Origin: an uncultured Bacteroidales bacterium
GTDB lineage: Bacteria > Bacteroidota > Bacteroidia > Bacteroidales > Paludibacteraceae
Reading direction: 5' to 3'
Assembly (NCBI GenBank): GCA_934716995.1
Contig: CAKUYO010000022.1
Span: 1-34,724, forward strand
DNA length: 34,724 nucleotides
A model generated the notes under the pieces. That model saw only the letters and a list, made by a program, of their open reading frames with translations. It was not told the origin of the DNA and did not search any database. This document shows, one piece after another, positions 21,517 to 29,951 of the stretch. The position numbers and the translations under genes were made by a program. Numbering within the stretch: the first letter of the stretch is position 1; the number at the start of each line of letters is the position of its first letter.

Positions 21517-21532
21517 AAAAGCAGTAATTTTG
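21501..21532 (+). promoter_or_regulatory. Promoter of the DUF2851 gene, overlapping the divergent one
   Basis: Plus strand: -33 TTTG (21501-21504), 20-base spacer, -7 TAATTTTG (21525-21532). The ATG at 21541 is only eight bases past the -7 box, so the mRNA is predicted to be leaderless or nearly so. Confidence 0.8.
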
Positions 21533-21540
21533 CCGTCTAA

Positions 21541-22824
21541 ATGAGCGGCACTTTCCCCGAGATATTACTGCACTACATCTGGCAAAACCGTCTGTGGGCT
21601 CCATTCCCGCAGGCTACCACCAACGGCAAGCCGATAGAGATTCTCTCCGTCGGGCGACACAACACGGATGCCGGTCCCGACTTCACCGACGTGCACCTGC
21701 GCATAGGCGGGCAGGAGTGGTTCGGCAACGTGGAGATACATCCGACCTCCTCCGACTGGTACAAGCACCGCCACCACTTGGATCAGACATACGACTCCGT
21801 CATTCTGCACGTGGTGCGGCAAGCCGACAAGCAGGTATATAACTCGCAAGGCGAAGCCGTCTGCCAATGCGAACTGCGCTATCCCGACAACCGGGACTAT
21901 CTTACCGGGCTTGTACAAGCGGCACAACGTATGGACTCCGCCGAGGGGGTGATAGAGTGCGGCAAACGATTGCTCCAAGACCCGTCGATGCTCACCGACG
22001 GGTGGCGCAAAGCACTGCTGCACAAGCGTTTGGACTGCAAGCAGCAATCCATACAGCGGCTGTTAGGCATCACCCACGGCAGTTGGGAACACGCTTTTTA
22101 TATCACACTGGCCCATAATTTCGGTTTTCATACCAACGGCATTCCATTCGAGACGATGGCTATACAGACGCCGCTCGCGTATCTGCAGAAACACCGCAAC
22201 AGCCTGTTCCAACTGACCGCCATTCTGCTCGGTCAGTCTGGTCTGCTGACCGCCGCAACGGCACAGACCGACGAGGAACAGCGTCTCCTGCGCGAATACC
22301 TGTTTCTGCAAAAGAAGTTCTCCCTCACCCCTATCGACGGCTATCTGTGGAAGAAAGCCCGGATGCGCCCGCAAGCGTTTCCCGAAGTGCGTATCCGCCA
22401 GTTTGCACAACTGATACACCAATCGGAGTTTCTATTCTCCCGCCTGATGGAAGAAAGCGGTTTGGAGCAGTTGGTATCGCTTCTGACGCTCCACCCCGCC
22501 GAAGAAGATACGCCCAACAGAATCAGTTTCCCCGCCCCTATCGGGCGCAGTTCGATAGATATACTGCTTATCAACAGCGTGATACCCTATAAGTACGCGT
22601 ATGCGCTCGCGCACAAGGACACCGCCGCGATTGACAAAGCCCTGTTGCTGATGGAGCAGATTGCCCCTGAAAACAACAGTATTATCCGTCAATGGCGCTT
22701 GCTCGGACAAGAGGTGCACTCTGCCGCCGACACGCAAGCACTGATACACCTGTACCAGAACTATTGCCAGGCAAGCCGCTGTATGAACTGCGAAGTGGGG
22801 TATCAGATATTTCTCAATGCATAA
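21541..22824 (+). CDS. DUF2851 family protein
   Basis: 427 aa, soluble, no signal peptide; function unknown. The DUF2851 pattern is seen at the N-terminus (ILLHYIWQNRLWAPF), followed by GRHNTDAGPDFTDVHLRIGGQEWFGNVEIHPTSSDWYKHRHHLDQTYDSVILHVV. That stretch is highly conserved in the family, with conserved Asp, Glu, His and Asp residues suggestive of a nuclease-like core (my inference, not established). The family is characteristic of Bacteroidota. The C-terminus ends in CMNCEVGYQIFLNA; the last codons and the stop are already part of a 7-bp tandem array. It starts eight bp past a strong promoter and precedes a transporter gene, probably in one transcription unit. Confidence 0.85.
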   Translation: MSGTFPEILLHYIWQNRLWAPFPQATTNGKPIEILSVGRHNTDAGPDFTDVHLRIGGQEWFGNVEIHPTSSDWYKHRHHLDQTYDSVILHVVRQADKQVYNSQGEAVCQCELRYPDNRDYLTGLVQAAQRMDSAEGVIECGKRLLQDPSMLTDGWRKALLHKRLDCKQQSIQRLLGITHGSWEHAFYITLAHNFGFHTNGIPFETMAIQTPLAYLQKHRNSLFQLTAILLGQSGLLTAATAQTDEEQRLLREYLFLQKKFSLTPIDGYLWKKARMRPQAFPEVRIRQFAQLIHQSEFLFSRLMEESGLEQLVSLLTLHPAEEDTPNRISFPAPIGRSSIDILLINSVIPYKYAYALAHKDTAAIDKALLLMEQIAPENNSIIRQWRLLGQEVHSAADTQALIHLYQNYCQASRCMNCEVGYQIFLNA

Positions 22825-22895
22825 TGCACAATGCATAATGCATAATGCACAATTCATAATTCATAATTCGTAATTCATAATTCATAATTCGTAAT
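22819..22895 (+). repeat. Eleven-unit 7-bp tandem array (GCATAAT/TCATAAT)
   Basis: Units in order are GCATAAT, GCACAAT, GCATAAT twice, GCACAAT, TCATAAT twice, TCGTAAT, TCATAAT twice, TCGTAAT. The array begins in the last codons of the DUF2851 gene, contains its stop (22822-22824), and ends five bases before the transporter ATG at 22901. Confidence 0.9.
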
Positions 22896-22900
22896 TAAGT

Positions 22901-23836
22901 ATGTGGGTTATTCTCGCCATATTGTCCGCCCTGTGTCTGGGGTTTTATGACATCAGCAAGAAACGTTCCTTGCGCGACAACAGCGTACCGGACGTGCTGA
23001 CTGTCAGTCTGTGGATTTCTTCCGCCATACTGGCGATACCGCTCCTGCTATCGCGCTGCTGCCCCGAGATGATGAGCGGGAGTCTCTTCTATGTGCCGCG
23101 TGTGGGGCTGACGGCACACCTGCTTATCCTGCTCAAATCGTGTATTGTTCTCAGTTCGTGGGTATGCGCCTACGTGGCGATCAAGTATCTGCCTATATCC
23201 GTGGTATCGCCAATGCAGGCGACCCGCCCGATGTGGACGCTTATCGGTGCCATGCTCCTGTTCGGGGAGCGGCTCAACGGCTGGCAATGGGCAGGCGTAG
23301 TATGCGCATTGGGCAGTATTTTTGCTTTCTCATTAGTGGAACACCGTGCGGGGCAAGGCGATATTCATACTCCAAAGAGCCAACGCAAATACTATGTTTG
23401 TCTGCTGTTGGCGATACTGATCGGTTCCGCCAGCGGGCTATATGACAAATATATGATGCGCCGGTTCGACCATAATGCCGTGCAGGTGTATTACACTTTC
23501 TATCAGGCACTGATGATGGGTATTGCCACCCTGCTCACCAACCGCAAACGCTACTTCCGCCATACAACCGATCCAACGGCAGCGGCTTTCCGATGGACAT
23601 GGGCGATTGCGGGCATATCCATATTTCTGGTATTGAGCGACTATGTCTATATGTTAGCCCTGAGCGATAGCCGATCGCTCATCTCGGTGGTTTCCACCAT
23701 CCGCCGCGGCGGCACGATCATTCCGTTCCTGTACGGTATTCTGGTGCTCAAAGAAAAAGATCCGTGGAAGAAAGTGCTGTGCCTGATCGGCATTGTCATC
23801 GGTCTCCTGTTCCTTGCCGCCGGCAGTTATGCGTAA
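22901..23836 (+). CDS. DMT-superfamily (EamA-type) membrane transporter
   Basis: 311 aa with about ten hydrophobic helices, arranged as two EamA repeats (about residues 1-150 and 170-305). LPISVVSPMQATRPMWTLIGAMLLFGERLNGWQWAGVVCALGSIFAF is the first-repeat signature, and ISVVSTIRRGGTIIPFLYGILVLKEKDPWKKVLCLIGIVIGLLFL the second. Family members export or import small metabolites; the substrate is not predictable here. The ATG at 22901 is 76 bp after the DUF2851 stop, and the gap is entirely a 7-bp tandem array. Downstream, repeat copy 2 and a hairpin terminator lie in the likely 3' UTR. Confidence 0.87.
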   Translation: MWVILAILSALCLGFYDISKKRSLRDNSVPDVLTVSLWISSAILAIPLLLSRCCPEMMSGSLFYVPRVGLTAHLLILLKSCIVLSSWVCAYVAIKYLPISVVSPMQATRPMWTLIGAMLLFGERLNGWQWAGVVCALGSIFAFSLVEHRAGQGDIHTPKSQRKYYVCLLLAILIGSASGLYDKYMMRRFDHNAVQVYYTFYQALMMGIATLLTNRKRYFRHTTDPTAAAFRWTWAIAGISIFLVLSDYVYMLALSDSRSLISVVSTIRRGGTIIPFLYGILVLKEKDPWKKVLCLIGIVIGLLFLAAGSYA

Positions 23837-23897
23837 TTCGGAAATGGATATGCAGAAAATATGCAAAATATACACTTTGTGTACTTCATAGTACCAG

Positions 23898-23971
23898 TTA
23901 CGTAGAAAAGACGTAGAAAGGACGTAGAAAGAAGCAGAGTTTAACAGGGTTTTAAGCCCCGTTTTTATACA
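23898..23971 (+). repeat. Dispersed 11-bp-triplet repeat, copy 2
   Basis: TT plus the three 11-bp-type units, then GGGTTTTAAGC and GTTTTTATACA. The upstream flank TACTTCATAGTACC also matches copy 3 (TACTCCATAATACC). It lies between the transporter stop and the terminator at 24014. Confidence 0.85.
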
Positions 23972-24013
23972 GGATATGCACTATATTTATGCATAAATTA
24001 TCCACTTTTCGTC

Positions 24014-24039
24014 TGCCACCTGTTCCCCAACAGGTGGCA
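24014..24039 (+). terminator. Hairpin terminator after the transporter gene
   Basis: TGCCACCTGTT and AACAGGTGGCA form a perfect 11-bp stem around CCCC, followed by TTCTTTATG. It ends about 200 bp after the transporter stop, so repeat copy 2 lies in the predicted 3' UTR. Confidence 0.75.
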
Positions 24040-24074
24040 TTCTTTATGAAAAAAGGTACAAATGTTTGTGCCTG

Positions 24075-24106
24075 TTTGTATATTTTGAAAAAAAATCGTA
24101 ACTTTG
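24075..24106 (+). promoter_or_regulatory. Promoter of the FAH-like-porU operon
   Basis: TTTG (24075-24078), exactly 20 bases, TAACTTTG (24099-24106). A near-perfect Bacteroidota promoter with a leader of about 20-25 nt to the ATG at 24135. Confidence 0.85.
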
Positions 24107-24134
24107 TCGGCAAATTGGTTCATTGGGACAACGT

Positions 24135-24692
24135 ATGAAAATCATCGGTTTTGCATATATTGACGGACAGACGGAGATGGTGCTGAAAGGCGATTCTTCG
24201 TTGCTCAATGGTCGTAAACCGATGTTTGTCCCCGATTGGACGCACGACCTGCGTTGTACTCCCTGTATCGTTCTGCGTGTCTGCCGCTTGGGCAAGAACA
24301 TCGCCGCACGGTTCGGAAACCGGTACTATGATGCCGTCGCGCCGGGGGCGGACTTTGTGGCATACGATGTGTTGGCGGAAGCCCGCAAGGGCGGACATAG
24401 CTGGTTGCGCGCCACGACATTCGATTTCTCTTTGTCGGTGGGCGAGTTCGGCACCGGTACGGAATATACATGGAGCCTTGTACATACCGACGAGACGGAA
24501 GAAACACTCGATGCGAATGAACTGATTATCAGCCCCGATGAGGCTGTACATCGCGTCAGCGAAGTGATGACCATTCGCCAAGGCGACTTGATTTATATCC
24601 AACAAAAAACAGACGCACGCACGGTCTGCACCAACGAAATTCTGCGTGCGGTAGCCAACCGGGAAGAAAAACTCTATTGCAAAATCAAATGA
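24135..24692 (+). CDS. Fumarylacetoacetate-hydrolase-like protein, probably degenerate
   Basis: 185 aa. The segment LRVCRLGKNIAARFGNRYYDAVAPGADFVAYDVLAEARKGGHSWLRATTFDFSLSVGEF fits the FAH fold pattern (cf. RxCRLGKNI...YYDAVTxGxDFTARDL). In active members a metal-binding Glu pair sits just before this (YETELVVRI-like); here that stretch reads LRCTPCIVLRVCR, so the carboxylate ligands look lost and a CxxC has appeared instead. Function is therefore unknown; a catalytic role is doubtful. It is translationally coupled to porU (ATGA overlap). I recall an FAH-family gene immediately upstream of porU in Porphyromonas gingivalis. A TTG four codons upstream is an alternative start, but ATG 24135 fits the promoter. 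Confidence 0.78.
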   Translation: MKIIGFAYIDGQTEMVLKGDSSLLNGRKPMFVPDWTHDLRCTPCIVLRVCRLGKNIAARFGNRYYDAVAPGADFVAYDVLAEARKGGHSWLRATTFDFSLSVGEFGTGTEYTWSLVHTDETEETLDANELIISPDEAVHRVSEVMTIRQGDLIYIQQKTDARTVCTNEILRAVANREEKLYCKIK

Positions 24693-27600
24693 AAAAACTC
24701 TTATCCATATTCAGTCTGTCAGTTATCGCTGTTTACGCTCTTGCTATCACACATACCTACACGGAATCGTCCGTCTTGAGCAGCGGTTCGTGGGTAAAAA
24801 TCCGTGTTGGCGAAAGCGGTGTCTATCGGATGACCTACGGGGAACTGCAAGCCGCCGGACTAAGCAACCCCGCCAACGTGCGCATCTACGGCTATGGCGG
24901 CGCTATGCTGACACAGAACTTCAACAAAGCCAAGATTGACGACCTGCCTGCTGTCGGTTTCTATATAGAAAAAGGAGCCGACGGGGTCTTCGGTGCGGGC
25001 GACTATATCCTGTTCTATGCACAAGGTGCCACCTCTTGGGAATACAACGGCACGCAATTCATCCACACCTGCAATCCGTATTCCGATTACGGCTACTATT
25101 TCCTTACCGACAACGGAGGTACACAAAGCAGTATGCCCGTTGCAACCGCTATTGACGGCACCGACGGCACCCAAGTGGATACCTATATCAACTATCAGAT
25201 CCACGAGCAGGACTTGATCAACCTGCTTGACCGCGAAAGCGGCGTGGACGGCGGCGGACGGGAGTTCTATGGCGAACTGTTCTCCTCAACCACTCCCAAT
25301 CGTACTTTCTCGTTTACAACTCCCAATGTGGTTATCTCCTCCCCTGTACGTATCCGCAGCGAGGTGGCGGCATTCTCGTCCCGCGCTTCGCGTTTCACTC
25401 TGAATCTCAACGGCTCAAGCAATACGGTCAAGTTGGATTCTGTTCCTGTCAGCGATTTCTACACCAAGGGAACGTTAGCCACGTTCAATCGGGACTATAC
25501 CGCCTCCGGTAATACCCATAATGTAACCCTGAGTTTCTCCAATTCTGCAGCGGGAGCGTCCGGTTATCTGAACTATATCGAGTTATCCGCTACGTGCCGT
25601 TTGGCAATGACGGGCAGTTATATGTCTTTCCGCACACCCGCCAACTATGGTTCGTCCACACCTGTTGTCTATTCGCTGACCAATGCCACTGCACAAACAC
25701 AGGTCTGGAACATCACCGACCGTGCCAACATCACGCGCATGCCTGCTACCTTGTCGGGCAACACACTCACCTTTGTCGGCAGCAACGAGACAGCGGTACA
25801 GGAGTATGTAGCGGTTAATACCAACGGTTCCGACTGGCTGACACCCACCGTCATAGGCTCTGTCGGCAACCAGAACCTGCACCGGCTCAAGAATATCGAC
25901 TATGTGATTATCTGCCCTGCGGATTTTGCTGCCGAAGCAACCCGCCTTGCACAAGCCCACGAGCGCAAACAGGGTATCACATGGGCGGTTGCCACCGACC
26001 AACAGGTATATAACGAGTTCTCGAGCGGCACACCCGATGCCACAGCATACCGCTGGTTGATGAAGATGCTCTACGACCGCGGCACAGGCAGCAGCAAAAA
26101 GCCGAGTTGGCTCCTGCTGATGGGCGACGGTACGTTTGACAACCGCAAACTGCTTACCACCTCGGGGCAGAACACCCTGCTCACCTATCAGGCAAAAAAC
26201 TCCACCGTGGAAACCAAAGCATACGCTTCCGACGACTATTTCGGTTTTCTCGACAACAACGAGGGCGAAAGCGATACACAGGGACGCATGGACATCGGTG
26301 TCGGTCGTCTGCCCGTGAACACCCTTGCCGAAGCACAACAAATGGTGGATAAGTTGGTCGCTTATATGGAGAACAGCAGTTTCGGCAAATGGAAAAACCA
26401 ACTGATTTTCCTGGCTGACGACGGCGACAACAACCTCCATACACGTGTGGCGGAAGAGGGTGCGGAGCGTGTGCGCAGAAAGAACCCTGACTTTGTGGTC
26501 AATAAAATCTACCTCGATGCATACCCGCAGGAAACAGATGCCTCGGGCGAGAGTTACCCGCTGGCGAAAAACAAGTTGGACAACCTGCTCAAGAACGGAG
26601 CACTCTATATGAACTACTCGGGACACGGCGGCTACAATGCCATCACCAACGAGGGTATGATGAACCTCAAAAGCATACAGAGCATGACCAACTCCAACCA
26701 GGCACTTTGGATGCTGGCTACCTGCAGTTTCGCCCATTTCGACTCGGGCAAACGCTGTGCTGCCGAAGAGGCCGTTCTCAACCCTAACGGCGGTGCCATC
26801 GGCGTCATATCGGCAGGACGTACCGTTTATGCTACGCAGAACACTTATATCAACCGCTATTTCTGCGACACGCTGTTCGGACACAAAGACCCGTATTCGT
26901 ATGAGATGACTATCGGGAAAGCCCTTGCCGTGGCAAAGAATATGACAGGTACGGACGAAAACAAGATGTCGTATGTATTGCTTGGCGACCCTGCTATCCG
27001 TCTGGCATATCCTACCGGTTATCAGGTTGTTACCTCCACAAAAGTGGATACGCTCCATGCCTTGGATGTGCAGCAGATAGAGGGACATATTGAGGACTCG
27101 GACGCACAAACGGCTGAGTGGTTCAACGGCAAAGTGAACATCACCGTCTATGACAAGATGCAGCGTGTTACCACCCGCGACAACGATGAGAGCAATGCGG
27201 ACAAGAAACAAACCGTCACCTACAACGACTACCCCAACACCCTGTTCAGCGGATTGGCTGACGTGCAGAACGGGCGTTTCTCCTACACGTTTATGACCCC
27301 GAAAGACATCCGCTACAACTATGGCAAAGGGCGTATCGTCTATTATGCTTATGACCCAACCGAAGAGGTAGAGGGTGTCGGGCATTTCGAAGATTTCGTT
27401 ATCGGCGGAACAGGTTCTGTCTTTACCAAAGACACAGTCGGACCGAAGATTTCGCTTTATCTCAATACTCCTGCTTTCGTGGACGGTGGCATCACCTACG
27501 AGACACCGCGTTTTTTCGCTGATATAGAGGACGAGAACGGTATCAACACCGTCGGTACGGGTATCGGGCACGACCTGATGCTGGTAGTGGACAACAGTGC

Positions 27601-28072
27601 CTCGCATACGTATGTGCTCAACGAGTTCTTTACCTCTGCCGACGGCAGTTACCAAAAAGGACAGGTCAGTTACCTGATGCAGGAACTTGCAGAAGGTGCA
27701 CACAGTCTCACTTTCCGTGCTTGGGACTTGCTCAACAACAGCACTACCGCCTCGCTCAACTTCATCGTAGAAAAAGGGGCAGACCCGAATATCTACTCTG
27801 TGGTTACCTACCCCAACCCCGTACAGGTTTCGGGTGTCCTTAATATGGTGGTCAATTACGACCAACCCGATATGGTGGTACTGACGGAAATATACGTGTA
27901 TGACATGTCGGGTCGCCTGATGTGGCAGCAGTCGCAGAAGAACCCCGACCAAGTGCAACTCAACCTGTCGGAAATGGGGCTTTACCCCGGACTGTATATG
28001 TACAACATTCGTATCAAAACAGAAAACAGCGGCTATTCGTCCAAATCGGGCAAGATCGTAGTCGTACAATAA
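24689..28072 (+). CDS. porU: Type IX secretion system sortase PorU (C25 peptidase)
   Basis: Outer-membrane-surface sortase that cleaves the C-terminal signal of T9SS cargo and links the cargo to A-LPS; 1127 aa, close to the P. gingivalis PorU length. A signal peptide spans residues 1-20 (MKKLLSIFSLSVIAVYALA). The gingipain-type C25 catalytic pair is visible: His646 in YSGHGGYN and Cys679 in ATCSFAHFD, 33 residues apart. A beta-rich region follows, then a type-A T9SS C-terminal domain (about 1037-1127, starting YPNPV, with YVYDMSGRLMW and YMYNIRI). The start overlaps the FAH-like stop (ATGA). porV follows after 87 bp. The encoded N-terminal residues RVGESGVYRMTYGEL match the PorU family well. 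Confidence 0.95.
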   Translation: MKKLLSIFSLSVIAVYALAITHTYTESSVLSSGSWVKIRVGESGVYRMTYGELQAAGLSNPANVRIYGYGGAMLTQNFNKAKIDDLPAVGFYIEKGADGVFGAGDYILFYAQGATSWEYNGTQFIHTCNPYSDYGYYFLTDNGGTQSSMPVATAIDGTDGTQVDTYINYQIHEQDLINLLDRESGVDGGGREFYGELFSSTTPNRTFSFTTPNVVISSPVRIRSEVAAFSSRASRFTLNLNGSSNTVKLDSVPVSDFYTKGTLATFNRDYTASGNTHNVTLSFSNSAAGASGYLNYIELSATCRLAMTGSYMSFRTPANYGSSTPVVYSLTNATAQTQVWNITDRANITRMPATLSGNTLTFVGSNETAVQEYVAVNTNGSDWLTPTVIGSVGNQNLHRLKNIDYVIICPADFAAEATRLAQAHERKQGITWAVATDQQVYNEFSSGTPDATAYRWLMKMLYDRGTGSSKKPSWLLLMGDGTFDNRKLLTTSGQNTLLTYQAKNSTVETKAYASDDYFGFLDNNEGESDTQGRMDIGVGRLPVNTLAEAQQMVDKLVAYMENSSFGKWKNQLIFLADDGDNNLHTRVAEEGAERVRRKNPDFVVNKIYLDAYPQETDASGESYPLAKNKLDNLLKNGALYMNYSGHGGYNAITNEGMMNLKSIQSMTNSNQALWMLATCSFAHFDSGKRCAAEEAVLNPNGGAIGVISAGRTVYATQNTYINRYFCDTLFGHKDPYSYEMTIGKALAVAKNMTGTDENKMSYVLLGDPAIRLAYPTGYQVVTSTKVDTLHALDVQQIEGHIEDSDAQTAEWFNGKVNITVYDKMQRVTTRDNDESNADKKQTVTYNDYPNTLFSGLADVQNGRFSYTFMTPKDIRYNYGKGRIVYYAYDPTEEVEGVGHFEDFVIGGTGSVFTKDTVGPKISLYLNTPAFVDGGITYETPRFFADIEDENGINTVGTGIGHDLMLVVDNSASHTYVLNEFFTSADGSYQKGQVSYLMQELAEGAHSLTFRAWDLLNNSTTASLNFIVEKGADPNIYSVVTYPNPVQVSGVLNMVVNYDQPDMVVLTEIYVYDMSGRLMWQQSQKNPDQVQLNLSEMGLYPGLYMYNIRIKTENSGYSSKSGKIVVVQ

Positions 28073-28159
28073 AAACAACTCAAGCCTATGAAGCATATTT
28101 CTTGATGTATTTATCAGAAAATCAAATAAGTATATAATCACATTCTTCAATAAACAACA

Positions 28160-29344
28160 ATGAAAAAAGTTCTTTTATCCCTCGCAGCCGTTACCCTTTT
28201 TGCCATCAATGCAAAGGCAGAGAAGACTGTCGATGACACAATGAACCCGCTTATTACCGCAATGCCCTCTTTGAGTATTGCGCCCGATGCACGCTCCGCC
28301 GGTATGGGCGATATAGGTGTAGCCACCGATGCCGACCTCAACTCGCTCCACTGGAACCCTGCCAAATATGCCTATATGCAAAGTGCAGGCGGACTTACCG
28401 CAAACTACACCCCGTGGTTGCGCAAACTGGTAAGCGACATCGACCTGGCGCATATCGCCGGTTACTATAATTTCGGAGACCTTGCCGGCGGTATTGCGGC
28501 TTCGTTCACCTATTTTTCGCTCGGTAATGTATCGCTCACTGATGCCAATGGTACCGTGCTGCAGGATGTTCGCCCCAACGAGTGGTCGCTTGATCTCTCT
28601 TATTACCGCAAGTTGCACGAGTATGTCAGTATGGCGGTAGCACTGCGTTTTATGTACTCCGACCTCAACAACGGCTACAACACTTCCACCACTACGGCAG
28701 GTGAGATGTATCCTGCTTGGACTATGGCGGCGGATGTTTCGCTCTACTACCACCAGCCTATCGAGTTGCCGATGGGAACCAGTTATTTCTCGCTCGGTTT
28801 TGCGCTGCAAAACCTCGGTGGCAAGATGACTTATGACAAGATCACCCAGAACTTTATCCCTGCCACTATGCGTATCGGTGTCAACTACGAGTTGCCTTTT
28901 GATAAATATAACAGCCTCACTTTCGGCGTACAGGCAGATAAGTTGATGGTTCCGTCGCGTAAGTCGAAGTTCGCGGATGATGAGAGTGGTACATGGACAC
29001 AAGAGGGCTACTCCGCCCTGTCTTCCGTCAAGGGTATCTTCCAGTCGTTTGCCGATGCACCGGGCGGTTCGCTCGAAGAGTTCAACGAGGTGCGTTGGGG
29101 TGCTGGTCTTGAGTACTCCTACAACAAGCAGTTCTTTGCGCGTTTCGGTTATAGTTACGAGAACTACTACAAAGGTAACCGCAACTACCTCACCGCAGGT
29201 GCCGGTTTCCACCTCAGTATATTCTCGCTGGACGTAGCCTACTGCATCGGTTTGGCGGCTTCCAACCCGCTTGACCAGACTATGCGTTTCACGCTCGGTT
29301 TCGACCTCGCCGGTATCAAAGACCTCGTAAACAACCGCAAATAA
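28160..29344 (+). CDS. porV: Type IX secretion outer-membrane protein PorV (LptO)
   Basis: Outer-membrane beta-barrel that shuttles T9SS substrates from the translocon to PorU; 394 aa. The signal peptide is residues 1-20, cleaved after NAKA. The mature N-terminus contains PSLSIAPDARSAGMGDIGVATDADLNSLHWNPAKYA, the conserved PorV signature, and alternating aromatic strands extend to the C-terminus (MRFTLGFDLAGIKDLV). It lies 87 bp after porU on the same strand; the intergenic piece is AT-rich and shows no promoter I can recognise, so cotranscription with porU is likely. ispF follows after a 131-bp gap with an inverted repeat. Confidence 0.94.
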   Translation: MKKVLLSLAAVTLFAINAKAEKTVDDTMNPLITAMPSLSIAPDARSAGMGDIGVATDADLNSLHWNPAKYAYMQSAGGLTANYTPWLRKLVSDIDLAHIAGYYNFGDLAGGIAASFTYFSLGNVSLTDANGTVLQDVRPNEWSLDLSYYRKLHEYVSMAVALRFMYSDLNNGYNTSTTTAGEMYPAWTMAADVSLYYHQPIELPMGTSYFSLGFALQNLGGKMTYDKITQNFIPATMRIGVNYELPFDKYNSLTFGVQADKLMVPSRKSKFADDESGTWTQEGYSALSSVKGIFQSFADAPGGSLEEFNEVRWGAGLEYSYNKQFFARFGYSYENYYKGNRNYLTAGAGFHLSIFSLDVAYCIGLAASNPLDQTMRFTLGFDLAGIKDLVNNRK

Positions 29345-29350
29345 ACACTA

Positions 29351-29378
29351 AGAACAACGGACAATGAACAAAGAATAA
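29351..29378 (+). repeat. Four degenerate 7-bp units (AGAACAA type)
   Basis: Units AGAACAA, CGGACAA, TGAACAA and AGAATAA follow the porV stop. They are loosely related to the reverse complement of the TTCTTTG array at 10201. Confidence 0.5.
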
Positions 29379-29422
29379 AAATGTAACGACTGATAACATC
29401 TATACATTTTAGTTTTTTGTTC
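29366..29422 (+). terminator. Imperfect hairpin between porV and ispF
   Basis: GAACAAAGAATAAAAATGT (29366-29384) and ACATTTTAGTTTTTTGTTC (29404-29422) pair at 15 of 19 positions, AT-rich, around a 19-base loop. A run of six T lies in the second arm. It may be a weak terminator or RNA-stability element. Confidence 0.45.
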
Positions 29423-29476
29423 TTGAGCGAACGCCGTGAGTGGTCATTTGTCCTTTAGCAAAGCGGTCTGTAAAAA

Positions 29477-29947
29477 ATGAGAATCGGTTTCGGATATGAT
29501 GTTCATCAGTTCGCCCCCAATCGCAAATTGTGGTTGGGGGGAATTGATATTCCCTCGGAGCGCGGCTTGCTCGGTCATTCGGATGCCGATGTATTGATTC
29601 ATGCGCTCTGCGATGCCCTGCTCGGTGCTGCCAATATGCGCGACATCGGCTATCATTTTCCCGACACCAAGGGTAACGAATACGAGGGCATTGATTCCAA
29701 GATTCTGCTTCGCCGTACAATGGAGATGATACGTACCAAGGGGTACGAGTTGGGCAACTGCGATTGTACCATCTGTGCGCAGGCTCCTAAACTCAATCCG
29801 TATATTCCCGCTATGCAGCAGTGTCTCGCCGAAGTGATGGGTGTGGACGCAGATGCCGTCTCTATCAAAGCCACCACTACCGAGCATCTCGGTTTTGTAG
29901 GTCGCGAAGAAGGTATCGCCGCATACGCGGTGGTGCTGCTACAATAA
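29477..29947 (+). CDS. ispF: 2-C-methyl-D-erythritol 2,4-cyclodiphosphate synthase
   Basis: Fifth step of the MEP isoprenoid pathway, cytosolic trimer with a divalent metal; 156 aa, the family length. Metal ligands Asp8 and His10 (GYDVHQF) and His42 (GHSDADVLIHALCDALLGA) are all present. NPYIPAMQQCLAE and KATTTEHLGFVGREEGIAAYAVVLL complete the signature, including the TTE motif that contacts the cytidine nucleotide. It lies between porV and the DUF3256-like gene; the porU-porV-ispF order is, as far as I recall, also present in Porphyromonas. The ATG is five bases after an A-rich stretch and is the first in frame. Confidence 0.96.
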   Translation: MRIGFGYDVHQFAPNRKLWLGGIDIPSERGLLGHSDADVLIHALCDALLGAANMRDIGYHFPDTKGNEYEGIDSKILLRRTMEMIRTKGYELGNCDCTICAQAPKLNPYIPAMQQCLAEVMGVDADAVSIKATTTEHLGFVGREEGIAAYAVVLLQ

Positions 29948-29951
29948 GGCT

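Noticed and set aside
22432..22857. Minus-strand frame starting MNCALCIMHCALCIEKY
   Set aside because: The peptide is just a translation of the 7-bp tandem array continuing into the antisense of the DUF2851 gene.
27780..28072. PorU C-terminal domain as evidence of a cargo protein rather than the sortase
   Set aside because: PorU itself carries a CTD-like domain; the length, the C25 residues and the adjacent porV support PorU.
25583..28150. 855-aa open frame antisense to porU
   Set aside because: The longest antisense frame, but porU carries signal peptide, catalytic His/Cys and CTD. The antisense protein is His/Val/Cys-rich, without recognisable domains or a promoter.
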